From the NCBI GenBank assembly GCA_002707155.1, contig PAME01000002.1, forward strand, positions 62,001 through 126,000: DNA of 64,000 nt. The letters run 5' to 3'. Below are positions 38,397 through 46,838 of this stretch, piece by piece. The DNA comes from Crocinitomicaceae bacterium. Lineage in GTDB: Bacteria > Bacteroidota > Bacteroidia > Flavobacteriales_G > Salibacteraceae. Position numbers and translations under genes: made by a program. The notes under the pieces were generated by a model, which was not told where the DNA came from, made no database searches, and saw only the letters and a program-made list of their open reading frames with translations. Positions within the stretch are counted from its first letter, which is position 1. The number at the start of each line of letters is the position of its first letter.

Positions 38397-38858
38397 ATGG
38401 CACTAAACATTGTATTACTAGAACCAGAAATCCCTAACAACACGGGAAATATTGGCCGATTAAGTCTTGCTTCTGGAAGTACACTTCACTTAATTAAGCC
38501 ACTTGGATTTAACATAGATGATGCTCGAGTAAAGCGGTCAGGATTGGACTATTGGAAGAACGTTGACTTACAAGTCCATGAGTCCTGGGAGCTTTTTTTA
38601 TCAAAGTATCCTAAAGCGGAATTCGCATTTATGAGTAGTCATGGCGAAAACGACTTCTACTCCATTGATTTTAAGGAGGATATGTTTCTAGTTTTCGGAA
38701 AAGAATCCGTGGGATTACCTAAAGAATTGATTGCAAATAATAAGGATAAAACATTCAAGATACCCCTATATAGCCCACATATACGCAGTTTGAACCTTGC
38801 CAACTCAGTTGGAATTGTGGTTTACGAGGGACTAAGACAGCTTCAAAACGCCGAATAA
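38397..38858 (+). CDS. trmL: tRNA (cytidine(34)-2'-O)-methyltransferase
   Basis: A 153-residue SPOUT-fold methyltransferase that methylates the wobble nucleotide of tRNA-Leu isoacceptors. It begins LNIVLLEPEIPNNTGNIGRL, typical of TrmL, and shows VFGKESVGLP (~100) and the C-terminal knot NLANSVGIVVYEGLRQL for SAM binding. The compact length without an extra RNA-binding domain fits TrmL rather than TrmH. Confidence 0.93.
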   Translation: MALNIVLLEPEIPNNTGNIGRLSLASGSTLHLIKPLGFNIDDARVKRSGLDYWKNVDLQVHESWELFLSKYPKAEFAFMSSHGENDFYSIDFKEDMFLVFGKESVGLPKELIANNKDKTFKIPLYSPHIRSLNLANSVGIVVYEGLRQLQNAE

Positions 38859-38872
38859 CTTCCGCCAAACAT

Positions 38873-38880
38873 TACTTTTG
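38873..38880 (+). promoter_or_regulatory. candidate -7 box (TACTTTTG) for the hybrid kinase
   Basis: Matches TAnnTTTG and lies 6 bp before the preferred ATG at 38887, implying a leaderless or near-leaderless mRNA. No -33 TTG at normal spacing. Confidence 0.3.
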
Positions 38881-38886
38881 GTCTGC

Positions 38887-41487
38887 ATGCACTTCTGGAA
38901 TTCAATAGTTACGCGTTTTGCTTTGTTCTTTACAGTTCTAATCGTACTATCGATTTCAATTGCTGGGTATATGGCATTTAACCGTGCTGCAAAAAACATT
39001 TTCAGCGAAACACAGAATACATTAGAGCACGAATCGGTATTAGCAAAACAAACCTTCGAAGCCCTGCTTAAAGAAGTAAGAAATGACATTGGAGTTATTG
39101 CACAAAGTCCTTCATTTAAAAACTTCACTAAAAACCAATACGATTCAACTGCTACTAAAGACCTTTTTAGGGCCCTTTTAAACAATAAGCAGAATTACTA
39201 CCAGATAAGACTTATTGGAATAGCTAATAGTGGAAGAGAGCTCATAAGGCTAGATAAGACAAGCAACGGGATAGTTGCCAAACCCAACAGGGAATTGCAA
39301 GAAAAAGGAGATCGTAATTACTTTAAATCGACCATAAAACTCAACGAAGGTAAAATCTACTTTTCTCCCATTGATCTAAATCAAGAATATGGAATAGTAA
39401 CACAACCTTACATCCCAACGATAAGAGCAGCAAGCCCTCTTTACGACGAAAGTAACAGTGCAGTGGGCATTGTGGTTATCAATGTAGACTTAAAGCCGCT
39501 TTTCGAAAAAATTCGGTCATCCATACGTAAGGACCATTCCGTATTAATCGTTGACAAAAATGGAGATTATGTCTTCAATGCGGATAGCAATAAACAATTT
39601 GGAAAACAGCTTGGAAAAGATGCTAATTTTAATACTGAATATACTGTTGAACGATCAAACACTTATGCTAAAAGTGTTTTAAATGAAAATGACCTTCAAT
39701 CCAAATTTGTATTTCAAGAACATCAATTATTCAACTTTAATCCAAGTCAAAAACTGAGTTTAGTTTTACTCACTCCATTAGATTTAGTCTTAAAAAACGC
39801 CCAGAATATACGTAACGAAATTGTGCAAATAATTGCTCTGATAATTGCTCTTTTTCTCGCATTAGTATTCTTCTATTCTCGCTTTTTTGCTAAAAGAATT
39901 CAAAATATTACCCAAGCAATTGGTTCATATGCCAATGGGAAGTCTGTTAGTCTTCCTCTTCCAAAAAACAATAACGATGAGCTTGATTTACTCTCTGATA
40001 GTTTCTTAAAAATGAAAGGAACGATAGACGAAAAAGTAAGCGAGTTAGAACAAAGTCTCAAGGAGACTGAGCAAGCAAAAAAGGATAGAGATAACTTCCT
40101 TCAGAACATGAGTCATGAGCTCAGAACACCGCTAAATACGATTTCTGGAATGACTCAACTCCTTCAGAAAAATGCTAAAAATGAGCAGAATAAACCCATC
40201 ATTGATGCCTTGGAACGCAGCGCTAAAAACCTCTCGGGCTTAGTGTACGATATCCTTGATCACAAAAAGTTGGTTGAAGGCAATATTGAACTAAATCTAC
40301 AACCAATTCAATTGAGTGAGTTGGTTAAAAGCTGTGTATCCGTATATCAATTTGAAGCGGTTTCGAAACAGCTCCTATTAAAAACTGGCATTGACGAATC
40401 CTTAGCCAAGAACTGCTACCTAATTGACCCACTTCGTTTTGAGCAAATACTAAGTAATCTGATAATCAACTCCATAAAATGTACCGATAAAGGAGCTATT
40501 AATATTACGCTAAATGTTCTTGATCAGCAGCTTATTCTTGAAGTAGAGGATTCAGGGATTGGAATGAAAAAAGAGCAAGTCGCTGCTCTCAATTCACTAA
40601 ATACAGCAGATAATAACTTCACAGAATACTCTAAAAATAGTTTTGGCTTAGGATTGAACATTGTCATGGATTTAATCCGCCTGCACAATGGAAATTTAAA
40701 AGTTAAATCAATTGAAGGGAGTGGGACACATTTCACAATATCAATACCGATTGCGAAAACGACTCCAGTAGAAATAAAGAATGCGCACGAAACACCTGAG
40801 TTTTATTTTTCTAAAACCCTTTCTATCCTGCATATAGAAGATGATACAAGTAACCAACTTCTTGTAAACCAATTCTTAACATCCAACTCAATAACAGTTC
40901 AAGTTGCCACTACAATTGCAGAGGCAAGCTCATTATTGAATGAACACAGTTTTGACCTAGTAATTGCCGATTTGAACTTGGCTGAAGGGTTTGTAGCCAA
41001 TCAATTGCAAAAACTTAAAGAACAATTCAATTTGCCTGTGCTTATTTTATCCGCTGAGGAATTAATTAATACTCATCAGTTTGATGGCGCATTACTAAAG
41101 CCATTTAACAATTTCGACCTTCAAGCCATGGTGATTTCTTTATGGAATCAAACGGAATATGCTACACCCGATTTTTCCAAAATATTTGACGATTACGACA
41201 ATGATAACGTCAAACTCAGCAAAGTTTTTTCCATTTTAAAGGATGAATTCGAACAATATTATCAGCGCATTTCTCAAGTGGTTATAACTAAAAATCAACC
41301 AGAATGGGAAGCAATACAGCACCGACTCGTTGTTCATGTAAAGCAACTAAAGCTTAGTAATTTAGAACTTGTAATAAAAACACCAGTTGCTAATTTAACT
41401 ACCGATCAACATTCCGAAATATTGGGTGCTATTGCGTTTTACATTGCCAGCATAAGGGCAGTTCAGCTTACTAATTTAACAGCTTAA
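38887..41487 (+). CDS. hybrid sensor histidine kinase (sensor-HAMP-HisKA-HATPase-REC-HPt-like)
   Basis: An ~866-residue membrane kinase. Helices at ~10-30 and ~312-335 bracket a dCache-like periplasmic sensor. HAMP and a coiled linker follow, then HisKA with MSHELRTPLN (His410), a HATPase domain (DSGIGMKKEQ, FGLGLNIVMDLI), and a receiver with HIEDD, the phospho-acceptor in IADLNL, and LLKPF. The last ~100 residues are helical with IQHRLVVHVKQLKL, suggesting a degenerate HPt domain. This layout is that of a phosphorelay kinase passing phosphate to a separate regulator. The stop overlaps the end of the convergent LytTR gene by 17 bp. The start at 38887 follows the -7-like box; an in-frame codon at 38878 is less likely. 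Confidence 0.85.
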   Translation: MHFWNSIVTRFALFFTVLIVLSISIAGYMAFNRAAKNIFSETQNTLEHESVLAKQTFEALLKEVRNDIGVIAQSPSFKNFTKNQYDSTATKDLFRALLNNKQNYYQIRLIGIANSGRELIRLDKTSNGIVAKPNRELQEKGDRNYFKSTIKLNEGKIYFSPIDLNQEYGIVTQPYIPTIRAASPLYDESNSAVGIVVINVDLKPLFEKIRSSIRKDHSVLIVDKNGDYVFNADSNKQFGKQLGKDANFNTEYTVERSNTYAKSVLNENDLQSKFVFQEHQLFNFNPSQKLSLVLLTPLDLVLKNAQNIRNEIVQIIALIIALFLALVFFYSRFFAKRIQNITQAIGSYANGKSVSLPLPKNNNDELDLLSDSFLKMKGTIDEKVSELEQSLKETEQAKKDRDNFLQNMSHELRTPLNTISGMTQLLQKNAKNEQNKPIIDALERSAKNLSGLVYDILDHKKLVEGNIELNLQPIQLSELVKSCVSVYQFEAVSKQLLLKTGIDESLAKNCYLIDPLRFEQILSNLIINSIKCTDKGAINITLNVLDQQLILEVEDSGIGMKKEQVAALNSLNTADNNFTEYSKNSFGLGLNIVMDLIRLHNGNLKVKSIEGSGTHFTISIPIAKTTPVEIKNAHETPEFYFSKTLSILHIEDDTSNQLLVNQFLTSNSITVQVATTIAEASSLLNEHSFDLVIADLNLAEGFVANQLQKLKEQFNLPVLILSAEELINTHQFDGALLKPFNNFDLQAMVISLWNQTEYATPDFSKIFDDYDNDNVKLSKVFSILKDEFEQYYQRISQVVITKNQPEWEAIQHRLVVHVKQLKLSNLELVIKTPVANLTTDQHSEILGAIAFYIASIRAVQLTNLTA

Positions 41488-42153
41488 TTTTTTCAAGTAA
41501 GTCCTTTTCATAGGTTTCACTTACTGGAATTTCTTGTTTGCCTATTAAAATATTTCCTCTTTCAATCGCCTCAATTTTATTCAAATTGACAATAAAAGAC
41601 CGGTGCACTCTGCTAAAGTAATCTGGAATTTTTTCAGCTAATTCTTTCATGGTCATAAGCGTCATTACCTTTTTACCCTCAAGAACAATACTTATGTAAT
41701 TCGATTCAGATTTAAAATATTGCACTTCCTTTAGAACAATTTTTACCAGCTTATTCCCATCCTTAACAAAAAGACGATCAGCCACACTCGACTGCTCCTT
41801 ACTCTCGTTCTTCCTTAACTTTTGAATAGCCTTGTAGAATCGGGCAAAGTCAATTGGTTTTACTAAAAAATCAACGATTTGCTCGAAATCGTAAGATTCA
41901 GCTGCAAACTCTGACTTTGAGGTTATCATAATTACATTGGTTTTTTCATCCAACATCTTTAGGATATCTTTTCCTGTAATATCAGGCAAATCAAAGTCCA
42001 AAAAATTAGATCAAAAGCATTGGATTGAATCAAATTAACTGCCTCAAAGCCACTTTGAGTGGTTAAAACTGATGTTACTTCCTCTGTTTTAGAACAAAAA
42101 TGTTCAACCAGGTCACATATTAGCGGGTCATCGTCTACAATTAAGCAATTCAT
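41471..42153 (-). pseudogene. LytTR-family response regulator, frameshifted in the receiver domain
   Basis: Two overlapping reading frames encode one ~227-residue regulator. From ATG 42153 the first frame gives a normal receiver start (MNCLIVDDDPLICDLV) and runs to FDLIF. After the T-run on the coding strand (A-run at 41999-42004) it goes out of frame and stops at 41959. The neighbouring frame takes up at LDFDLPDITGKD, which holds the phospho-acceptor Asp, and continues through MITS, VKPID and a complete LytTR DNA-binding domain (LFVKDGNKLVKI, then FSRVHRSFIVNLNKI). The run has six bases; one more would restore the frame exactly. So this is a 1-base deletion or a homopolymer read error. It faces the hybrid kinase tail-to-tail with a 17-bp overlap. 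Confidence 0.82.
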
Positions 42154-42246
42154 TTATCCTTTTATACTTAGAATTCGTCCAGCAATTTACCCTTTTTGTA
42201 CAAAACCCCAAATTCTAGTGAAACAAATAAATACATTGGTCTGGAT

Positions 42247-42555
42247 ATGAATAAAAATTGGATAATAAGTATGATTGGGATTATGATCTTGGTGATTTAC
42301 CAAATAAATGCCCGTACCAATAACCTGAAAAATCTTGATGGAGAACCAGGAATGAGCATGTTGCAAAGTCCTGGTAAAGACCTTAAAGAAATTCCTGAAA
42401 CCGATTACAATTTAGGAGATGGTCATATCGATAATCTCAAGCAATTTCCAGAAGTAAAAGCTGGCGACGAAACTCCATTTGATTTATGGAATTATGGAGG
42501 TAAAGGAAAAACTTCTTTTACTATGCCTGAACTTCCAATGCCGTGGGAAAACTGA
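42247..42555 (+). CDS. 102-residue N-terminal piece of a cytochrome gene (signal/anchor plus conserved segment)
   Basis: Begins with ATG at 42247 and has one N-terminal hydrophobic helix (NWIISMIGIMILVIYQINA), then a polar stretch: DGEPGMSMLQSPGKD, LGDGHIDNLKQFP, DETPFDLWNYGGKG, ending in PMPWEN before TGA (42553-42555). The next gene starts 6 bp on in exactly the same frame, lacks any signal sequence, and carries haem c motifs that require export. The simplest reading is that this is the missing N-terminus of that cytochrome, cut off by a nonsense TGA. A separate small membrane protein is the alternative. Confidence 0.6.
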   Translation: MNKNWIISMIGIMILVIYQINARTNNLKNLDGEPGMSMLQSPGKDLKEIPETDYNLGDGHIDNLKQFPEVKAGDETPFDLWNYGGKGKTSFTMPELPMPWEN

Positions 42556-42561
42556 GTTTCT

Positions 42562-43761
42562 ATGAATGAGTCTCGTAAAGAGGGTTTTATGAAAAAAGTT
42601 GACGCTTACATGGCTGATCGGTACAACTTTAATGGTGCTGAAATTGAAGGTGTCATGCAATCGGGATTAAGAAAACCAGTAATGAAAGGTCCTATTGCAA
42701 TATTGCCAAATGGAGTTTCTAGCTATGAAGACTTTAACAATATGACCGCTGATGAAATAAAGCAAAAGGATGTTTTTCCTTACAAACCACTTGCCCATCC
42801 AATACACAGCACAGCTCATATGGTTTTTCCTGATGAATGGAATGAAGTGCACCCAGAGCACAATAGAATGGATATGGATCATGATTTTCCAGATGAGTAT
42901 TTACCTGAATTTCCTGCACCATTATTTCTTACTACATACAAAGAATTGGGCGATGTTTCAAACGGAAAAGAAATAACAATCACCAACTATTGGGAACTAT
43001 TCAACGGATTACTTACTCCCGAGCAAATGGAAGGCTTAAAAGAATTACTACGCCCCTCTCCAACGACGTGGTTTAATCAGACTACGCATAGAATTACCAA
43101 AGCGCCAAGCGCCGGAGGTGCTTGCTTTTCTTGTCACGTTAATGGCCACACCAATGCTGCATTTGAACTTGCTCCAGATGCACGTCCAAACTTGGCAAGA
43201 TTAAGAGTAGAGACGCCAACGATGCGCGGCAATTATAACCTACAGCTTCTAGCTTCTAAACGTTCCGTTAGAAGTATGGATCACTTTGCTGAAATTGAAG
43301 AATACTTTGACGGTGACCCAATGATGCAACAAGCAATTGGTCCTCGTGCGCATCAAAAACAAGTAGCAAATAGAATGGGAGACTTTAACTCTATCATTGA
43401 TTTTCCGCCTGCTCCTAAATTAGGGCCACTTGGGAAATTATTAAAAGAAAAAGCAAATGAACAAGAGTTAAGAGGCGAGTCCTTATTTTGGGGAAAGGCA
43501 ATGTGTTCTCAATGTCACAGTGGACCTGAATTTGTAGACGATTATATGCACGATTTGCAAGTAGAGCGATTCTATCATGGAAGACCTGAAGGACCAATAA
43601 AAACATTCGCTTTACGCGGAATTAAAGATTCTCCACCTTACTTGCACGATGGACGTTGTCCAACACTGCATGATGCGGTTGAGTTTTTCAATATTATTCT
43701 AGAATTAGACTTGAACACTAAGGAAAAAGAAGATTTAGTCGCATACTTATTATGTCTATAA
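42562..43761 (+). CDS. di-haem c cytochrome (MauG/cytochrome c peroxidase-like), lacking its signal peptide
   Basis: A 399-residue product with two CxxCH haem c sites, ACFSCHVNGHTN (~193) and AMCSQCHSGPEF (~313), and the peroxidase-like C-terminus LRGIKDSPPYLHDGRCPTLHDAVEFF. Many acidic/His pairs (EVHPEHNRMDMDHD) precede the first haem. Haem c is attached in the periplasm, yet this frame begins MNESRKEGFMKK with no export signal. The upstream 102-residue frame is in phase and supplies a membrane anchor, so the intact gene is probably 42247-43761 (504 residues) with an internal TGA. A DoxX-like gene follows after 1 bp. Confidence 0.75.
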   Translation: MNESRKEGFMKKVDAYMADRYNFNGAEIEGVMQSGLRKPVMKGPIAILPNGVSSYEDFNNMTADEIKQKDVFPYKPLAHPIHSTAHMVFPDEWNEVHPEHNRMDMDHDFPDEYLPEFPAPLFLTTYKELGDVSNGKEITITNYWELFNGLLTPEQMEGLKELLRPSPTTWFNQTTHRITKAPSAGGACFSCHVNGHTNAAFELAPDARPNLARLRVETPTMRGNYNLQLLASKRSVRSMDHFAEIEEYFDGDPMMQQAIGPRAHQKQVANRMGDFNSIIDFPPAPKLGPLGKLLKEKANEQELRGESLFWGKAMCSQCHSGPEFVDDYMHDLQVERFYHGRPEGPIKTFALRGIKDSPPYLHDGRCPTLHDAVEFFNIILELDLNTKEKEDLVAYLLCL

Positions 43762-43762
43762 T

Positions 43763-44212
43763 ATGGTAAAACACACAAAATATTGGTTTCTTAAAAACGC
43801 TATTAACCTTATGCGAATTAGCATTGGCGTAGTATACGTTTGGTTTGGAATGTTAAAGTTTTTTCCAGCATTAAGCCCAGCAGAACTATTGGCGGAACGC
43901 GCAATTGAAATGGCTTTTTTTAATTTAGTTGAAGGACACGTGTATATTTTATTCCTTGCTGGATGGGAAGTAATGCTAGGTGTTGCTTTTTTATTGAATT
44001 ACAAATTGAAGCTTATGATTCCTGTAATGTTTGGACATATGCTATGTACCATTATGCCAGCATTTACAGCACCAGAGGAAGTATTCAATTTCTTTCCTTA
44101 TGGCTTAACCTTAACGGGACAGTACATAGTAAAGAACTTTGTGTTGGTAACAGCAGCATTATTTTTACTAAAATATAGCGAACAAGAAACTGCAGAAATA
44201 GAAGCTGCATAA
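43763..44212 (+). CDS. DoxX-like integral membrane protein
   Basis: A 149-residue protein with four predicted helices: ISIGVVYVWFGMLKFFPALSP (~19-39), a second near HVYILFLAGWEVMLGVAFLL, a third at LMIPVMFGHMLCTIM and a fourth at YIVKNFVLVTAALFLL. FGMLKFFP with a following Pro-rich loop is typical of DoxX/DoxD-like and YkgB-like proteins, whose roles include quinone-linked redox chemistry. It starts 1 bp after the cytochrome stop, so a shared electron-transfer role is plausible. A strong terminator follows. Confidence 0.75.
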   Translation: MVKHTKYWFLKNAINLMRISIGVVYVWFGMLKFFPALSPAELLAERAIEMAFFNLVEGHVYILFLAGWEVMLGVAFLLNYKLKLMIPVMFGHMLCTIMPAFTAPEEVFNFFPYGLTLTGQYIVKNFVLVTAALFLLKYSEQETAEIEAA

Positions 44213-44268
44213 ATCTTAAAGATTTTCATATACCGAGGGCTTGAAGAACCCTCCACTACGATAGAAAG

Positions 44269-44294
44269 CCCTCAATGCAAATTGGGGGTTTTTT
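44269..44294 (+). terminator. rho-independent terminator of the cytochrome operon
   Basis: CCCTCAAT (44269-44276) pairs with ATTGGGGG (44281-44288) around the loop GCAA, followed by six T. The T-run overlaps the stop codon of the convergent pheT gene. Upstream GAGGGCTT (44235) can pair instead with AAGCCCTC, so alternative folds exist. Confidence 0.8.
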
Positions 44295-46719
44295 ATAATT
44301 CCCCTGCTCTTAATTGAGCACCTACTTGTTTTTGAAGTTGATCGTAAATCTTTTTAATTGACTTGTCAACTACTTTGTCCGTGAGTGTTTGATTTGGATC
44401 TAAAAACTCAAAACTTAATGCACAACTTTTAGTTCCTGCCTCCAAGCCTTTTCCTTGATAAACATCAAAAATCGAAACCTCTTTTAATAAATTTCTTTCG
44501 GCCTGTAGGGCTACATTGCGAATGTCCTGAAAGTCTACTTTCTGATCAACCACCAAGGCTAAATCTCTTCTTGTTCCTGGAAATTTAGGAACCGGCTTGT
44601 ATTTTACTTTTTTCGTTGAAAGTACTTTTACAATATTCTCCCAACTCAACTCTAAATAAAACACCGCTTCTTTTACACCAAAAGCTTTTAGATTTTTCTG
44701 GTTCACCAGTCCAACAGAACCTAGGTTTAACTTACCTGAAAACAAATCTAAACCATAGCTTAATGCAGCATTTTTAGTAGGCTTAGTTTTCGAGGCCAAT
44801 GGTGAAACTCCAATTTTAAGAAGTAAATTTTCTGCTATTCCTTTCAATTCGAAAAACTCCGCTCTCTTTAATTTTTCAGTCCAATTGCTGCTTGCTTGCC
44901 TACCTGTCAAATAGGCTACTAGCCATTCTTTTTCTTCGCGTTTATCGGAATATTGGTGGTAAGTTTTTCCAAATTCAAAAACTTTTAAATCAGACTGCCC
45001 TCGATTTTGATTGTAGGCGATGGTTTCTAATCCTTGAAACAACATATTTGCTCTCAAAACCGACAAATCATTGCTCAATGGATTTAAGATATTTATTACA
45101 TCGCTGCCTTCGTCATAAAACTCTTTTGCCGTAAGGCTATTATGAATCATTTCAGAGTAGCCCAGCGAGGTTAAATGATCGTACAATTTTCTTCTTAATA
45201 CTTCAACATTTATAGCTGGAGAAGGAGAAATAGAAATGCCCATTCGCTCAGGAAATGGAATTGAATTGTAACCGTAAATTCTTAAGATTTCCTCAACTAT
45301 GTCTGCTGGTCGCAATACGTCATTTCTATAAGCAGGAACGCTTAATTCCATTCCTATATCGTTCATTTTTAAAACAGAAATATCTAAACTCTCCAAAATC
45401 GATTTTATGGTCTGTCTCTCTATTTTGCTGCCAATTAGTGTATCACAGTAACTGTAAGAAAATTCAATTTTTGTCGCTTCAATTTTTGAAGGGTAAAGAT
45501 CGAGCAACTCAGAGCTTACCGCTCCGCCCGTCAACTCTTGTATCAAAAGAGACGCTCGTTTTGCTGCTAAAACAGTAATATCTGGGTCAATTCCTCTTTC
45601 AAAACGAAAAGAAGCATCAGTATTTAAAGCATGTCTTTTTGCTGTTTTACGAACTGAAACTGGATTAAAATAAGCAGACTCTAAAAATATTTCAGTCGTT
45701 TTTTCCGTCACTCCTGATTTACTTCCACCAAAAACTCCAGCTATGCACATTCCTTCTGATTCATTGCATATCATAAGGTCTTTATCCGATAATTTACGTT
45801 CAACTCCGTCTAGGGTCTCGAAAACAGTCCCTTCAGCTAGTTGTTGAACAATAACTTTATCTCCCTTTATTTTCGCTGCATCAAAAGCATGGAGTGGTTG
45901 CCCTAATTCGTGTAAGACATAATTTGTAGCATCAACCACATTATTGATAGGATTCAGCCCTATGCACTTTAATCGATTTTGCAACCATTCAGGAGAATCG
46001 GAAACTTTAATGTTTGAAATCTTCACACCAACATACCTCGGGCATGCTTCAACGTCTTTTACTTCAATATTGAGCTTATCAGCCCCTTCTTTAAAGCTCG
46101 ATATTTCAGGTAGGGTAATATTTCCAGATGAAATGTTTTTATGCCGCAATACAGCTGCCAAATCTCTAGCAACACCATAATAACTCATTCCATCAGCTCG
46201 ATTTGGAGTAAGGCCTATTTCAATTGTAAAATCAGAAGCTAAATCAAAATAATCTGCGGCAGGAATTCCAACTTCAGCATCAGCGTTGAGCACCATAATT
46301 CCATCATGACTTTTGCCTAGCCCTATTTCATCCTCAGCGCAAATCATTCCTTCAGAAACTTCTCCTCTGATTTTTGATTTTTTGATTTCGAAGCCCTCAC
46401 CCTCAGTTGGAAAAAGCTGAGTTCCTACAGTGGCGACAACAACTTTTTGACCTTTTGCAACATTTGGAGCTCCACAAACAATTGGAAGAGTGGCTGCTGC
46501 TCCAATATTAATCTCAGTTACTTTTAATCTATCCGCATTCGGATGTTGCTCACAAGAAACAACTTCTCCAATAACCAAACCCTTCAGACCGCCTTTTACC
46601 TGATCAAATGCCTCAATTCCCTCCACCTCTAAACCGGTATCAGTAAGTAATTCACCAACACGTTCTGGGGATAAATCAAAATCTAAATAATCTTTAAGCC
46701 AATTGTAAGAAACCTTCAT
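44293..46719 (-). CDS. pheT: phenylalanine-tRNA ligase beta subunit
   Basis: The 808-residue beta chain of the alpha2-beta2 enzyme that charges tRNA-Phe. Domains in order: N-terminal tRNA-binding fold (VIGEVVSCEQHPNADRLKV, ~50-68), B3/B4 editing region, B5 (AYRNDVLRPADIVEEILRIYGY, starting near 470), the synthetase-like core, and the C-terminal ferredoxin-like anticodon domain (FPGTRRDLALVVDQKVDFQDI). Full length. pheS is not adjacent, as is common in Bacteroidota. It ends at the terminator shared with the convergent operon. Confidence 0.97.
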   Translation of the reverse strand: MKVSYNWLKDYLDFDLSPERVGELLTDTGLEVEGIEAFDQVKGGLKGLVIGEVVSCEQHPNADRLKVTEINIGAAATLPIVCGAPNVAKGQKVVVATVGTQLFPTEGEGFEIKKSKIRGEVSEGMICAEDEIGLGKSHDGIMVLNADAEVGIPAADYFDLASDFTIEIGLTPNRADGMSYYGVARDLAAVLRHKNISSGNITLPEISSFKEGADKLNIEVKDVEACPRYVGVKISNIKVSDSPEWLQNRLKCIGLNPINNVVDATNYVLHELGQPLHAFDAAKIKGDKVIVQQLAEGTVFETLDGVERKLSDKDLMICNESEGMCIAGVFGGSKSGVTEKTTEIFLESAYFNPVSVRKTAKRHALNTDASFRFERGIDPDITVLAAKRASLLIQELTGGAVSSELLDLYPSKIEATKIEFSYSYCDTLIGSKIERQTIKSILESLDISVLKMNDIGMELSVPAYRNDVLRPADIVEEILRIYGYNSIPFPERMGISISPSPAINVEVLRRKLYDHLTSLGYSEMIHNSLTAKEFYDEGSDVINILNPLSNDLSVLRANMLFQGLETIAYNQNRGQSDLKVFEFGKTYHQYSDKREEKEWLVAYLTGRQASSNWTEKLKRAEFFELKGIAENLLLKIGVSPLASKTKPTKNAALSYGLDLFSGKLNLGSVGLVNQKNLKAFGVKEAVFYLELSWENIVKVLSTKKVKYKPVPKFPGTRRDLALVVDQKVDFQDIRNVALQAERNLLKEVSIFDVYQGKGLEAGTKSCALSFEFLDPNQTLTDKVVDKSIKKIYDQLQKQVGAQLRAGEL

Positions 46720-46741
46720 AATAAATGCTTTTCGAGCGGGG

Positions 46742-46749
46742 CAAAAGTA
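46742..46749 (-). promoter_or_regulatory. candidate -7 box (TACTTTTG) for pheT
   Basis: Minus-strand match to TAnnTTTG ending 22 bp before the pheT ATG, giving a leader of about 15 nt, the usual geometry. Confidence 0.4.
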
Positions 46750-46838
46750 ATGATTTGCATGCGTTCAATGTTGCGTTCAGTATCGTATTAGAGCCAATAA
46801 AACTATTACCTTCGTAGCAGCTAATTAAAATACAAAAT

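Noticed and set aside
41990-42010. Programmed -1 frameshift in the LytTR gene
   Set aside because: The T-run is not in the X-XXY-YYZ phase needed for tandem slippage and I see no pseudoknot or strong stem after it. A lost base explains the data more simply.
6938-42555. Stop-codon reassignment (TAG or TGA read as an amino acid)
   Set aside because: Both codons end many intact genes here, for example TAG at ispG, secA and hutU, and TGA at 26763-26765 and 28369-28371.
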